Below are positions 11,097 to 21,161 of a stretch of 64,000 nucleotides of DNA, one piece after another. The translations under genes and the position numbers were made by a program. Numbering within the stretch: position 1 is the first letter of the stretch; each line of letters begins with the position of its first letter. This DNA comes from Arthrobotrys musiformis (taxonomy: Eukaryota; Ascomycota; Orbiliomycetes; Orbiliales; Orbiliaceae), in assembly GCA_036971715.1 (NCBI GenBank), contig JAVHJL010000008.1, positions 2,542,001 to 2,606,000 on the forward strand. Reading direction: 5' to 3'. The notes beneath the pieces are model-generated. The model did not search any database and had not been told where the DNA came from. It saw nothing but the letters and a program-made list of their open reading frames with translations.

Positions 11097-12635
11097 ATGG
11101 CGCCAGCATCGCGGTCAGAACGTCCGGCGGGTACGGGGCATGCGGGGACTAACCGGGAGGTATGACAGTGTCGAAATACCCGCTCTCAGTAACTTTGTCG
11201 TCGACAACCCGTTCTCACTTTGCTAACATGGGTGGTATCTTAGGAGTATTTGATTCTTTTGGCAGGCGCGAAGGGGGCGGGTAAAAGCTTTTTTAGCGGC
11301 CCGGGAGAAGGGCTTAGTGATTTTTGGGGGGCGGGAGAGGAACGTGGTGGTAAGGGCTCCCATCCGAGCGACTAAATGCTCTGGCACCTCCCTTGAATCT
11401 ATTAAAGTGGTAGACTGACAAAAGTTCCGCTTATTGTGTATATTACAGCGGATGGCCGTGAGATTGAAACTCGTACCTACGAAATCGCCTCTCTTCGACT
11501 GGTCCTCATCGAGGCGCCTGCGCTCACGAACGAAAACATCCCCGCCGTCCGCCAGCGTCTAGACGAATTCCTGAAGAACCAGTACTCGGGGAAAAGACTT
11601 TCGGGGATCGTTTACCTCCAACGAATCGACAGCGAACCCCGAGCCCCGAATATCACCCGTAAAGCTTTGAGGACTTTCCGGGGCCTTTTGGATGGTGGGA
11701 GGCTGGATTACAAAAGGGTTTGTTTGGTTACAAACTTCTGGGGTTCCCCGCCTACGAGGATCGATGATCTTAGAGAAGGACAATTCATGTACGGGCGGGG
11801 TGAGTGGGCGGTCTTGCGCGATCTTGGGGCGGATTATCGCAAACTGAGGTGCTACGATGTAGTCGAAGAACGGGGCCGGGCGGAAACCGCAATCGCCGAG
11901 ATCCTGTGCGATTTGATCGTCAAGATACGTGACCGGGATTCCGGAGAAGACGATGAGGAATTTGGATTCGAAATCAGCGATGAAACCGGGGATAGCAATC
12001 CCTCGCATCTACCTTCGCTTGCCGAAGAATATCCACCTCTCTGGGCTGCCGTATCGGCCGGAGCTATCCAAAAAGTCAAAAATATCCTCAAATCACCCGA
12101 TATCGGTAATCAAATCGACTGGCAGAATGGGTCTGGTGTTACGGCACTGATGAAAGCCGTGGAGATAAACCAATCCCATATTGCCAAGCTTCTACTAAAG
12201 GCTGGAGCCAGCCCAACCGCAACAAGAGACAAAAATGGAAAGACAGCACTTCATCTGGCCGCCTCTTTGGGGCGTAACAAAATTGTTCAGTACATGATCG
12301 AGCATGTCTCCACGAAAGATGAAGTTGATGTCAGGACCAAGACTGAGAGTACGCTGCTTCACCTAGCCTGCCGCAATAAACGTAACAAGACAGTCAATCT
12401 TTTATTAAAGAGCGGTGCGGATATTTGGGCGGTTGACGATGCGGGGAGGTCGCCATTGTTTTTTGGCATCTCGAATGGTGACCGAAAAATCATGAGAGCG
12501 GTTATTAGATCCGGTCCAATATCAGATAAGGAATTGAAGTTCCCCCAGCTGAGTGAGAAGATGGTGCTACGACTGGCGAAGAGGAACCCCGCGGATGTAC
12601 TGGATAGGTTTTGGGTTAAGCCTGCAAAGTCTTGA
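11097..12635 (+). CDS. P-loop G-domain protein with C-terminal ankyrin repeats
   Basis: Model join(11097..11159,11244..11349,11449..12635), 451 aa. The long third exon alone lacks a nucleotide-binding motif. Reading upstream across two introns (GTATGA...TTAG, 84 bases; GTAAGG...ACAG, 99 bases) recovers EYLILLAGAKGAGKSFF with a perfect Walker A/G1 motif, GAKGAGKS, at residues 29-36. After the G1 motif come the strand-helix segment LRLVLIEAPAL (~74-83), which sits where the G3 DxPG motif should be, and LSGIVYLQRI and VCLVTNFWG. These are typical of the fungal AIG1-like/P-loop GTPases found in NLR-like proteins. Residues ~245-420 hold four to five ankyrin repeats (GVTALMKAVE, GKTALHLAAS, STLLHLACR, GRSPLFFG). 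The G3 Asp and Gly are missing, so GTP hydrolysis may be lost. Role unknown; a regulatory or non-self-recognition role is inference. The short first exon is the weakest part of the model. Confidence 0.75.
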
Positions 12636-13270
12636 CAGGATGATGTAGCACCATGGCTACTCGGGGGTGTTTGTGCACTTGGGAGATCTATTGAGCACAA
12701 GTTGGAAGGGCGGACCCCGTTACTATAATTAATATCGTATTTGTTTTCGTTTGCCTTTTATCCATGGTTTTTGTAGTATGTTGACTGTACCTGTTTTTTT
12801 CAGTCCTTCGCCCCGTTTTTCCATTCTTCCCTCTTTCATATTTTATCATCAGTGTGGTAGAAAGTTGCTCGAACAAGGTTATCCTTAAATATATTGAATA
12901 CTTTTCTATGATAGTTCCTGAAGCTCTCCTCGGAGGTGTGTTGTGCGGAAAAGATTTTAAATTTTTATGGAGACTCCCCTCGGGGGCTGTATTCGAGACA
13001 TGCAAGAAGACTCCTTCAAGTTCTACATCAACCAGACCGCGGGTTTTTATTGCGGGTACTAGATGTGCTTGAGATCGGGGCTCACAGTGGATGAGGAGAG
13101 GACGGTTGAACCAGTATGGAGAGTCGGGTACGACAGTATTATGATGTAATTTAACTATCTGACTGAATAATAGTTAGGGCATTTCACGAGCTTGAAATAC
13201 AAGGATAATAGTACAGAAAACCACAGTAGGTACCGGCGCTCGGCCCTAGGCCAGAACATCGCATTGCCTC
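12636..13270. other. Convergent intergenic spacer
   Basis: AT-rich spacer between the ankyrin gene and the first BTB gene, which converge. Short frames only; it probably contains both 3' ends. Confidence 0.5.
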
Positions 13271-14399
13271 TTATGTAGCTGCGATTCCGAAAGCAGATAC
13301 TAGCGAACTCCCTACTATACCGTTCTCTAGCTTCGTTGCCAACTCGCGAAGCTTCTCAGCGGTATCACAGGAGATATGGCTAGCAGATGAGCCCGCTAGT
13401 TGTTTCTGGCAGTCATGGTATTGATTGGCGCAGCCCCTGTTGGTGGTATGTTTGAACATCTGAAAGATATCTTTGAAACTCATCCCATCGAGAGTGGGAT
13501 TATGAACCAGAGATCCCGTCTTGAGACGCAAGAATTGCAATGTGCCCAACTGCACCAAGTCACACTTTGCGGCATCGACATGTTGAGATTCGGTCTCAAA
13601 CATTAAGTGCCTCTTCTCGACTTCAGAAGTGAAGGCTTGGATGGGTTTCTTACGTTCTTTCCAAATAACTACGGGGGTTTTCGATAATTAGTGAACTATA
13701 TTTGAGGATTGGGAGAAGAGAAGGTGGCTGACTATCGACGTATTTGTTGAGAACATCTGGAACGTGCTCTCCGTCCAAGATGTACTTTCCATCTTGAATT
13801 TTAATTCTTTCAAATACTTCCTGAGCCGAGGCCTTCACTATTGTGAGCATCTTGAATGTGATGCCGACCCAGAGCCAGGAAGCGGTATCTGTTCTGCTCG
13901 CTCGGCTTCCCCGGGGACTATTTGCATGAGGCCAAACAAAATATTTGAGAAAACCATGGATCTGATAGTAATCGGAGAAAATAGCGAGATTGTAAAGGTC
14001 GATTGCAAATAGTTTGTTAGCTGTGGCGAGAGCTTTCGTTCGAAAGTGAAGGATATTCATTGCAATCGTGGCGGCGGTTTCCGATGGTGTTGCCACTCTG
14101 ATCTCTTTGATTCCTTTTGAATCAGGTTGAGATTCCTTAAAGCCTTTGACGGGATCGAACATTGCGGCGAAGACCGGAGATGCGAGGGAGAGGACCTTGG
14201 AAGAAACACGTAGAATCGAAAATTCTTTGTTTCCAAGTTCTTCGGAGTAGAGCGTCGCGAGAACATCGCCCGCAGGATCGATATCATGGCATTTGAGAGA
14301 TTTCTTTTGTGGCTCTGGCATCTTTTGTGGCTCTGGCATATTTTGCTGCTCTGGCATCTTTTGTGGCTCTGGCATCTTTTTCGATAGCAGGATTCCCAT
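13271..14399 (-). CDS. BTB/POZ domain protein, tandem paralogue 1
   Basis: Model complement(join(13271..13668,13733..14399)), 354 aa. After an N-terminal MPEPQK repeat comes DIDPAGDVLATL, then FSILRVSSKVLSLASPVFAAMF, IRVATPSETAATIAMNILH and LYNLAIFSDYYQI. This is the order and hydrophobic pattern of a BTB/POZ domain (~38-150). WLWVGITFKM corresponds to the WLWI... helix of the paralogue at 18669. The phase 1 intron follows NKYVD and has a weak GTCAGC donor. It sits at the same position as the introns of the other two paralogues (after DKYMS and LKHVS) and restores IIWKERKK, matching their VIWEFREN and VIMELRGQ. The C-terminal half is helical and of unknown function. BTB domains mediate dimerisation and, in some proteins, Cul3 binding; no kelch, BACK or MATH domain is evident. 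Start chosen as the only ATG before the repeat. Confidence 0.8.
14304..14375. repeat. Four tandem 18-base units inside BTB paralogue 1
   Basis: Four copies of an 18-base unit, the third slightly diverged, encode MPEPQK/MPEQQN in the N-terminal tail of the minus-strand BTB protein. The multiple-of-three unit keeps the frame, so copy number can vary without breaking the gene. Confidence 0.9.
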
Positions 14400-15544
14400 G
14401 TAAAATTTGTTTGATCGTGGTTTGTCTGGAGGGTGTAAAAATTTGAGGCAGATTGCGATGATGGGGTTCTGGATTGGTGTATTTCCAGAGTACTATGTGT
14501 CGGAGAGCTGTAGAAAGATTAAATGCTGTATCGTTCAGGTAGCATGGTGTGGCCTCGCGCGTGAGGTCTCTCCCAGCAGACGACCAGTCTCAGCATTTGG
14601 AATACAGCGGGTCAAATTTTATTATTGCAAGCTTGGTAAAATCACAACTACTTGGTCTCGTACCCAAAAACAAATTTCACTTGGATATAAATTCCTGGAC
14701 ATGATATCACTTGGCTATAGTATACGGCCTTGCTCTAAGATCATTTTGGCCTTTCCCCAAGGCCGACGGTATACTAGACATCGTAGTGAAATGCCACCGG
14801 ATGGAGCATAATCACAATGTAGACGAAAAGAATTATATATATAAATACCCATTTGAAATGCAAGAGCCCTCTGGCTGTGGGGACAATGACACCGTATGGC
14901 AGTTGCACCTATAACAAACGGCCTAGGGAACCCATTCGACTAAGACAGACGAACGGTTTAGGTAGGGGATATCGATAATATTTTTTTCAAAAAAAAAAAA
15001 AAAAAAAAAAAGAATCGCCGTCCGTCTTGACCTTGTCCTGGATCAACATTGAAGGAGAGTTTACAATTTAGACGAACCCAGAGTTTAATTTCAAGATGTT
15101 GAATCGGCGTTATAGCAGCCGCTCATGTTGCAAGTTGTATATTATATTGACTCCCCAAGATAAATTACAACATGTTGTGTGTTGGGATCGTGTTGTCGCG
15201 TCGATTGGCCAACGCTCGAGCTCCGACGCGGGCCGACAGGGTGCATATGAATCGATCAGTAGTCGAGACCGCAAGAGAACATAACCTCAAGAATGCAACT
15301 ATTAATTTGTGTCACTATTAATAATATGTTTCATGAACTCGAAGGTGGAAACACTGCCTATCGTTCCACGTCATTGAGAAGAAAAAAGTTTATACAAAAG
15401 GAAGAGAGATATAATTTAAATATAAAAGAATATGGTATCAGGTTCTCCCACGGCGGGTCTGGGTTAGTTCCCCGTAACATTGTTGGAGTGTTTTCGGCGA
15501 ATGCTGAGCTGTCTTAAGATCTTTTGGCCGAACCCATAGTGTCT
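14400..15544. other. Upstream region of BTB paralogue 1
   Basis: No supported gene. It contains a recurrent-word variant (GGTCTCGTACCCA at 14654-14666, 255 bases upstream of the BTB start) and a 23-base poly-A run at 14989-15011. Confidence 0.5.
14989..15011 (+). repeat. Poly-A homopolymer
   Basis: 23 consecutive A bases preceded by a T run. A homopolymer of this kind can mark the tail of an old retroposed sequence, but no element is recognisable next to it. Confidence 0.85.
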
Positions 15545-16064
15545 TCAAGATCTGATCGATCTAGTGCTGCGAGCCTCAGGCGCGATACCATCGCCTTTTA
15601 AAACGGCCTCGCCCAGATCCGACACCCCAAGTGTTCCTAGGACGTCTAATATATCGCCTGACATGAAAGATGATAAAAAGGCTTCATCTCGCGAATGGTC
15701 TCCTTGGTGCGGGCAACTCTCGATCGTTCGGGCGATTTCGCAGGACTGTTTCAGCACTTCGAAAATGTAGGACAACGTGTACGTGTAGCTGTTGTCTCGA
15801 ATCCAGTGTGGCTACTTAAATCCCGAGTTAGATATCCTTGTTGAAGTTTTATGGCCATATGGTGTGAGTTATAGTGATACCGGCCATGCGGCACCTCGAT
15901 GTTTGGAATATCTGCGCACAATTGGATGCCACTTCATGCATATGAATCTTCAATCGCTGTGAGCTTCTCCTTGAGAATCTTTGTAATGAAGCCTTATAAT
16001 CTTCTCGTTCCGCGAATATTTCTGCAATGTTATATTCTAATTTCAGTTCAAATAATTCTATGAT
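15545..16064 (-). pseudogene. Possible remnant of a further BTB-family paralogue
   Basis: Two stretches on the minus strand read like protein but do not join cleanly. The upstream one, 16064 to 15849 (71 codons), is open, lacks a start and is helical. It begins IIELFELKLEYN and resembles TIELLEYRKELL near the C-terminus of the BTB paralogue at 16170. The downstream one, 15811 to 15545 (88 codons plus stop), begins after a TAG acceptor-like site and reads HWIRDNSYTYTLSYIF..., ending RSIRS. Possible donors leave the wrong phase for that acceptor. Both lie between two BTB genes on the same strand. The simplest reading is a decayed fourth copy, or 3' exons of a gene I cannot assemble. The similarity is judged by eye and is weak. 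Confidence 0.3.
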
Positions 16065-16169
16065 TTAGTAATCTTGATGGCAGGATGTAGCATGCGCAGG
16101 TGGCTATGGTAGCACCTGAGTATATCATCAGGGATATTCCCGAATAAAACCACACAATGGTCTTCCGAG

Positions 16170-17425
16170 CTACCTTTTAGGTGCCGCCTTGCGCCGTTCT
16201 CTCTCCCTCCGTTTCATTATATATCGTTTCAAATTTGCTACAGAACCTCGATACTGCTTTCCAGAAAGAGCCAAAAGCAACTCCTTCCGATACTCAAGCA
16301 GTTCAATCGTTTCAACCATCTCTCTAAACTCCGTCATTACTCTACAGCCTTTATGCATACCCCTGTGGCCATTTTTGTAATCCCCTATGGCAGAGCTGTC
16401 GATGCTGTACTCGTCCTTGAGGACGCTGAGGACTCTTGCGAGGCTCATATCGTTGAAACTAGCATCCGGTCGACCGAGGGTAGTAGAAACCCTCTTGAGA
16501 GCTGCCGTTTGGGATTTATCGCAGTCAACAGTGGGTAACATTCTGGGGCCTGCCGTGCAGATTGGAATTTTGCCCACGTCGGCAGTGTGGAACCTATAGG
16601 TCTGTTGGTCTAGGCGCTCGATGATGTAGTTTAGGAAGTTTTCCCGGAATTCCCAAATCACTGAGAACGGGGGTTTTATGTTAGTTCGTCAGAAATACCC
16701 CATGGATTAATAACGGAGCGGATGGATATAAATTTACCGCTCATGTATTTATCGAGTAGAGGGTGAAGATGGCTTCCACTGACAACATAATTATCTGTCC
16801 CGTCCGCGAGCTTGGAGCAATTCAACAAGACCTTACACCCGCATTCTTGCAGTATTCGAGAAACATTAAAAACCTTTCCGATCCAAAGAAACCAGGGACA
16901 GACGATACTATCATGCAGATGGTCGCCGCTGAATCGAGAGGGCGCGATCCAAGTATTGCTCCCCTTGCTCTTGAGAGTGACGCAAGATGAATGATGCCTG
17001 TAATCTCAGGCGGCTTCAATATCGTGGCGTACGAATGGATAGATTGCATCTTGGAGTTGGTAAAGGTCACAAAACGTGGCTATGTGATATAAGGACTCTA
17101 GATCCATATACATCTCCCCGCTCCGGTGGTGGATCATTTTCATTATCGCGCGGCCTATTTCGAAGGTTTCAGCCATTAACACTATTTCTTTCATACCATT
17201 GGAATCTTTTGAGGGCTGTGATTCTCTCCAGTGTTTGGACGGGTCGAGCATTGATTTGAATACTGGTGATACCATGGATAGTATCACTGAGGATACACGA
17301 AGAGATTTTTCGCCTTGCTCGGTGTCGTCATCTTCTTCATCTAGATATTCTTCTACTTCGACGTCGAAGGTGACTAGGACGTCTCCATCCGCATAAACAT
17401 CTTCGCAATTTGGGGGACTGGACAT
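16170..17425 (-). CDS. BTB/POZ domain protein, tandem paralogue 2 (frame interrupted)
   Basis: BTB-like N-terminus: DVLVTFDVEVEEY, LRVSSVILSMVSPVFKSMLD, IVLMAETFEIGRAIMKMIHH, LYHIATFCDLYQL. An in-frame TGA at 17008-17006 then ends the first frame, but the same frame stays open afterwards through CPWFLWIGKVF to LLDKYMS. A clear phase 1 intron (16737-16661, GTAAAT donor, CTCAG acceptor) leads to VIWEFREN and a basic C-terminus rich in Arg. The stop could lie in a 63-base intron (17032-16970, GTACGC...CAAG), giving complement(join(16170..16660,16738..16969,17033..17425)), 371 aa. Alternatively it is a true nonsense mutation and the gene is broken. Alignment with the paralogues favours residues just before the stop being coding, so the pseudogene reading is possible. 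The intron after DKYMS matches those of the two flanking paralogues. Confidence 0.6.
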
Positions 17426-18668
17426 TATGCCTTGGGCTCAATGGGGAGGCTTTGAGCTTTCGCGAATAGTTAGCTTTTTCCCGTTTCGTTTATGATGGAT
17501 AGGTGGTGACATGGATCAGTGTATACGTGTATTATGCTCAGGTCCCAAAGTTGATCTAATACCGGGGTCTTTATATATAATTAGTTTCGTTCCCAGACAT
17601 ATATAATTAATTTAAATGGGTGAAGTAACTCAGAATTGGACACGTCTATGGGCACAGACATACGTACTTATGTATTTTCCAAGCTATGTTTGATTAGAAA
17701 GGCTGCAAAATTTTGTGTATAAGGTGCGCAGCCTTTCAACCGCTTCCCTTCAGAATATCTGTGAGTCACCCGATCGCAATTGTCTTGATAACTGGTATCG
17801 CGCAACAAAACCCAGAAGCTCGAGCAGAACGCCGCGGGTTCTTAATATACAGTTAAGTTAACGTTGTGTGTTTGGACGCTTATATGTTTGATAATAATGT
17901 TAGTGCTTGAATTCAAGTTGTACGATTCGATAGTCGATATCTTTTAGTCACAAGGGTCCGGCGTCAAACGAGGCGTTCAAGTATCAAATATGCCTAGAAA
18001 TCTCGGAGTAGCGACTCCACATTTGCTGGCTACACGGCTATTAAACTTGGGATTTTCAGTATACTGCTAGCGCCGTCATGCGAAATATGATTATTCAAGA
18101 TCTCTTTTTTGATGGTACATTCACGCGACCAAATTTCGGTGCTAGAGCTCCAGTGCTCTGACGACTGGTCCCACGGGTGGATATATATTTGTCAGTATTG
18201 TAGCATCTTAAACTCCGTCCACTGGCTGGCAATAGGATTCGAGACGGTAGAAAATGGAGATATAGATTGAGGTGCACGAGCGGGTAGGGAGTTTATTTAA
18301 AGCGAAACCAATGTGGCCATTTGGGTTTGGCTAGGCGGGTTGGTATATATTAGTCTTCCTTGCAAACAATGCGTTGGTGCGGGTCTGGATGTCTATGCAT
18401 GTATCGGGGAAGATGCCGATGATACCAGAAGCCGGTTGGCCACAAGTGTGGTTTAATTTAATTTAATGAAAACCAAGAAGTATCGAAGGGATTTAGTAAA
18501 ATTTAGTGCTTTTGTAGTAATATGCGGGTGCATGGAGTACGGTTATCTCGTAAACCAAATGCTCTCGCGAATAAGTACAGGATCGCTTGATTGTTTACGC
18601 CTATCGCTCATAAAGATGAAAGTTAACTGGTGCGATGAATGAATGCACGTTACCGAAATATCCCCGTA
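17426..18668. other. Intergenic region between BTB paralogues 2 and 3
   Basis: 1.2 kb, AT-rich, no supported gene. It has a recurrent-word variant (TCTCGTAAACCA) at 18546-18557. Confidence 0.5.
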
Positions 18669-19959
18669 TTAGACGTTGGAAGCGTCCGATGAGAACCCGG
18701 AGGAGGGAGTTCCATCTTCCGATTCCATCTCCTCGGCCTCTTCTCGTAGCATCCGGAACCTATCGGTTAAAACCTCCCTGAAGTCCGCCTCTTCAGCGCT
18801 ACGGGCGGCGAAGCTAAAATAGGGCCCCAGATCGCACGTTCTACGTTTATCTTGTGCGGGCAGCGCAAGGTTTTTGAAGCGCTCGCATATTTGCATAAGG
18901 GTCATACTGCCGATGAATTCCAGGCCTGCATTGATTTTGAAAATCGTTCCCATTTGCAGTCTATCACACATGGTGCTAGACTCTTTATGCAAATATTCTC
19001 GTTCGCATATGGTGGCTCCCTTAACTGCAGCGTGGTGGAAGCAATCGGAGTGTAACTTTAAAGCGTCTGTCAACCCTCCAATGGCTTGTCCTCTCAACTC
19101 CATGATCACTACAAGATACCTCCTTCGTCAGTATTAAGTAGCGTCTCAAGGATTCATATGGGACCTGCTTGCCTGAAACGTGCTTAAGCAACTGATCTGG
19201 AACGACAAATTTGCGCAAGTCATATGGGTCCTCGGGATCTTGAACATCTGGTGCCGGCAGTTTTGGGAAGTTGAGAATGGCGTTTTGCCCACAGTGGACC
19301 AAGATTTGGTCGATACCAAAGACAACAGCAATCCAAAGCCATTTAAGGCATTCTAGAGGGCTATGTGGGTGTTTCGAAATCTTCTTCAGTGGAATTTCTT
19401 TATCCATGGCTCGTATTTGGTTTGCATCCTTTTCTTGCCGCGCGATAGAGTAGCCGTTTATCCCCTGTGGCCATTCCTGATTGATCCAATTTGCAATAGC
19501 AGGATAAACCGTCTCCGCGATTACGTATTTGTCACAGAAGGTTGTAATAGACTCTAGAGCCTCCAGGTTTAACTTGATCGGATTGTTTTTATGTTGGTGA
19601 TGGATAATGTTGAGAACGATTTTACCGGCTGCGATGCTCGTCGTATAGAGCTTGATTGTGGGTATGACGGCGATTTTGGCTTTTGGATATTTCTCCTTTG
19701 CATAGGGCAACCCCCTCTCGTCTTCGATGAGGGAGTTGAGGGAGGGCGAAGCCAGCGACATTGCACGGGATGATGTGAGAAAGCTCTGGCGTTGCTTATT
19801 GTGCCCGTCGCTTGTTTCTATCAAAGTAACCCAGAGATCTCCATCGGGATCGATATCCATGTCTTGGAGGGTTGACGACGACCGTTTGACCTTCTTGTCC
19901 CATACTGGAATAGGGGAGCTGGCGGGTCTCTTGATGGTTGAAGGGGATGAAGATGTCAT
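18669..19959 (-). CDS. BTB/POZ domain protein, tandem paralogue 3 with a GC-AG intron
   Basis: Model complement(join(18669..19108,19173..19959)), 408 aa. The Ser/Pro-rich N-terminus contains a basic KKVKR cluster that could act as a nuclear signal. The BTB-like core (~33-155) reads DIDPDGDLWVTL, SSRAMSLASPSLNSLI, TTSIAAGKIVLNIIHH and LESITTFCDKYVI. WLWIAVVFGIDQIL follows, then an acidic C-terminus. Only a GC donor (GCAAGC) at 19172 with a TTGTAG acceptor gives the phase 1 join LLKHVS/VIMELRGQ. This corresponds to the intron position in the two sister genes; all GT donors nearby give the wrong phase. Function is unknown beyond a probable dimerisation or adaptor role of the BTB fold. It is the longest and best preserved of the three copies. 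Confidence 0.8.
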
Positions 19960-20908
19960 CTTGTGATGAGTTCTGTGGAGTTGAAGGTTGATGGTTGATG
20001 GATTCCTGGAAGGGATTTGTATTTTGTACGAAGGTGGAAGATAACTGTGGAGTAGACCAGAAGTCGAATGTAATTATTGGAGTGGTCAATGAAAGTTGAA
20101 CGTTTGCTTGCCTTGGGGTGTTGGCCGGAGTGAGGATGAAGGTTGGATGAAGAAGGATAGTTTGCTTGTTGTTGGGTCTGGTGTAGGACTTGTTTCGTGA
20201 ACCAGAAAGTCTAGCTCAATAAGAGTTATCCAAACGGTGTTTGTGACGGGCTTTCTACATCAAAGCGACAGGCGCCCTGTTAAGAGCGAGAGCTACAGCC
20301 ATTTGGTTTGATGGGCTGGTGTCATAAGCTAGAGCTGCCGTCCCAACCCATTAGTCAATCGCCACCATAATGGTACAGCCTGGAGATAGTCTGAATGGGC
20401 CCGGCTCCAAACAAACTTCAGTCGCTCTTCGCACGGTCTGGGTACAGGATGAGGCGACCATGCTGATGTCCATCTGGCTTCGGACTTCGGTCAAACGTTC
20501 TTTATAGTCAGCTCTGGGTTCGGGTCATCGCGTGTGCAATTCTTCTGGCACAGAACCTTTCCACATGCACTTCGGCATGCATATGTTGCCGTGGCTTTTA
20601 GGTTGAAACCTGCAGCCTGCAGTGCCTCAACTATATCGTATCGAGAGGAAGGTTGTAGCTGCGAAGTTCTGCGTTGCCTGTCGTTCGAGGTTACACCAAT
20701 TTCCGGGTTGAGGCTGTTGGATTTTCCCCTCACATAGCGTGCTGTGTTATACGCTGCGTACGAGATAGTACACGGTATATGGCAGCACTAAGAATGGCGG
20801 GGCATCGGCTGCCCACCAAAAAAAGACATTGTCTTGGCCTTCGACAATCAAAAATTTCTGAAAAGGAAAGAGACCCTGCTAACAAAAAAAGCTAGTCCGA
20901 GTTGACAG

Positions 20909-20946
<38 letters not shown>

Positions 20947-21161
20947 TTTTTTGCAACACCAACCAACGTTGAGACAAAGCTGCTCTGCAGGACTTAAACC
21001 ACCTCTTCTTGCTCTACTTCTTCTCTTTCTTCTCTTCTCTCTTCTCTCTTCTCTCTCATCCTCTTCATCCTCCTCCACTTTCATCTTCTCTCTCTTGTAT
21101 TCATACCTCTTTTCATAAAAAATATTTAAAAAAAAACACCTCATCTTCTCATACCTTCAAG
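19960..21161. promoter_or_regulatory. Hsp70 (SSB) upstream region
   Basis: No supported gene in 1.2 kb. A 30-base poly-A run lies at 20912-20941, and a strongly pyrimidine-rich leader (CTTCTT/CTCTCT) spans roughly 21001-21110, just before the Hsp70 ATG. Such CT-rich leaders are characteristic of highly expressed fungal genes. I saw no convincing heat-shock element array, consistent with the constitutive SSB class. Confidence 0.55.
20912..20941 (+). repeat. Poly-A/T homopolymer
   Basis: 30 consecutive A bases about 220 bases upstream of the Hsp70 start. It may act as a nucleosome-excluding dA:dT tract in a strong promoter; this is inference. Confidence 0.85.

Noticed and set aside
11436..11448. 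ATG at 11436 as the start of the ankyrin protein
   Set aside because: It lies inside the intron that ends at 11448; using it would discard the P-loop exon.
14304..14375. Short direct repeats considered as a CRISPR-like array
   Set aside because: The units are contiguous 18-mers without spacers, encode a peptide repeat, and the genome is eukaryotic.
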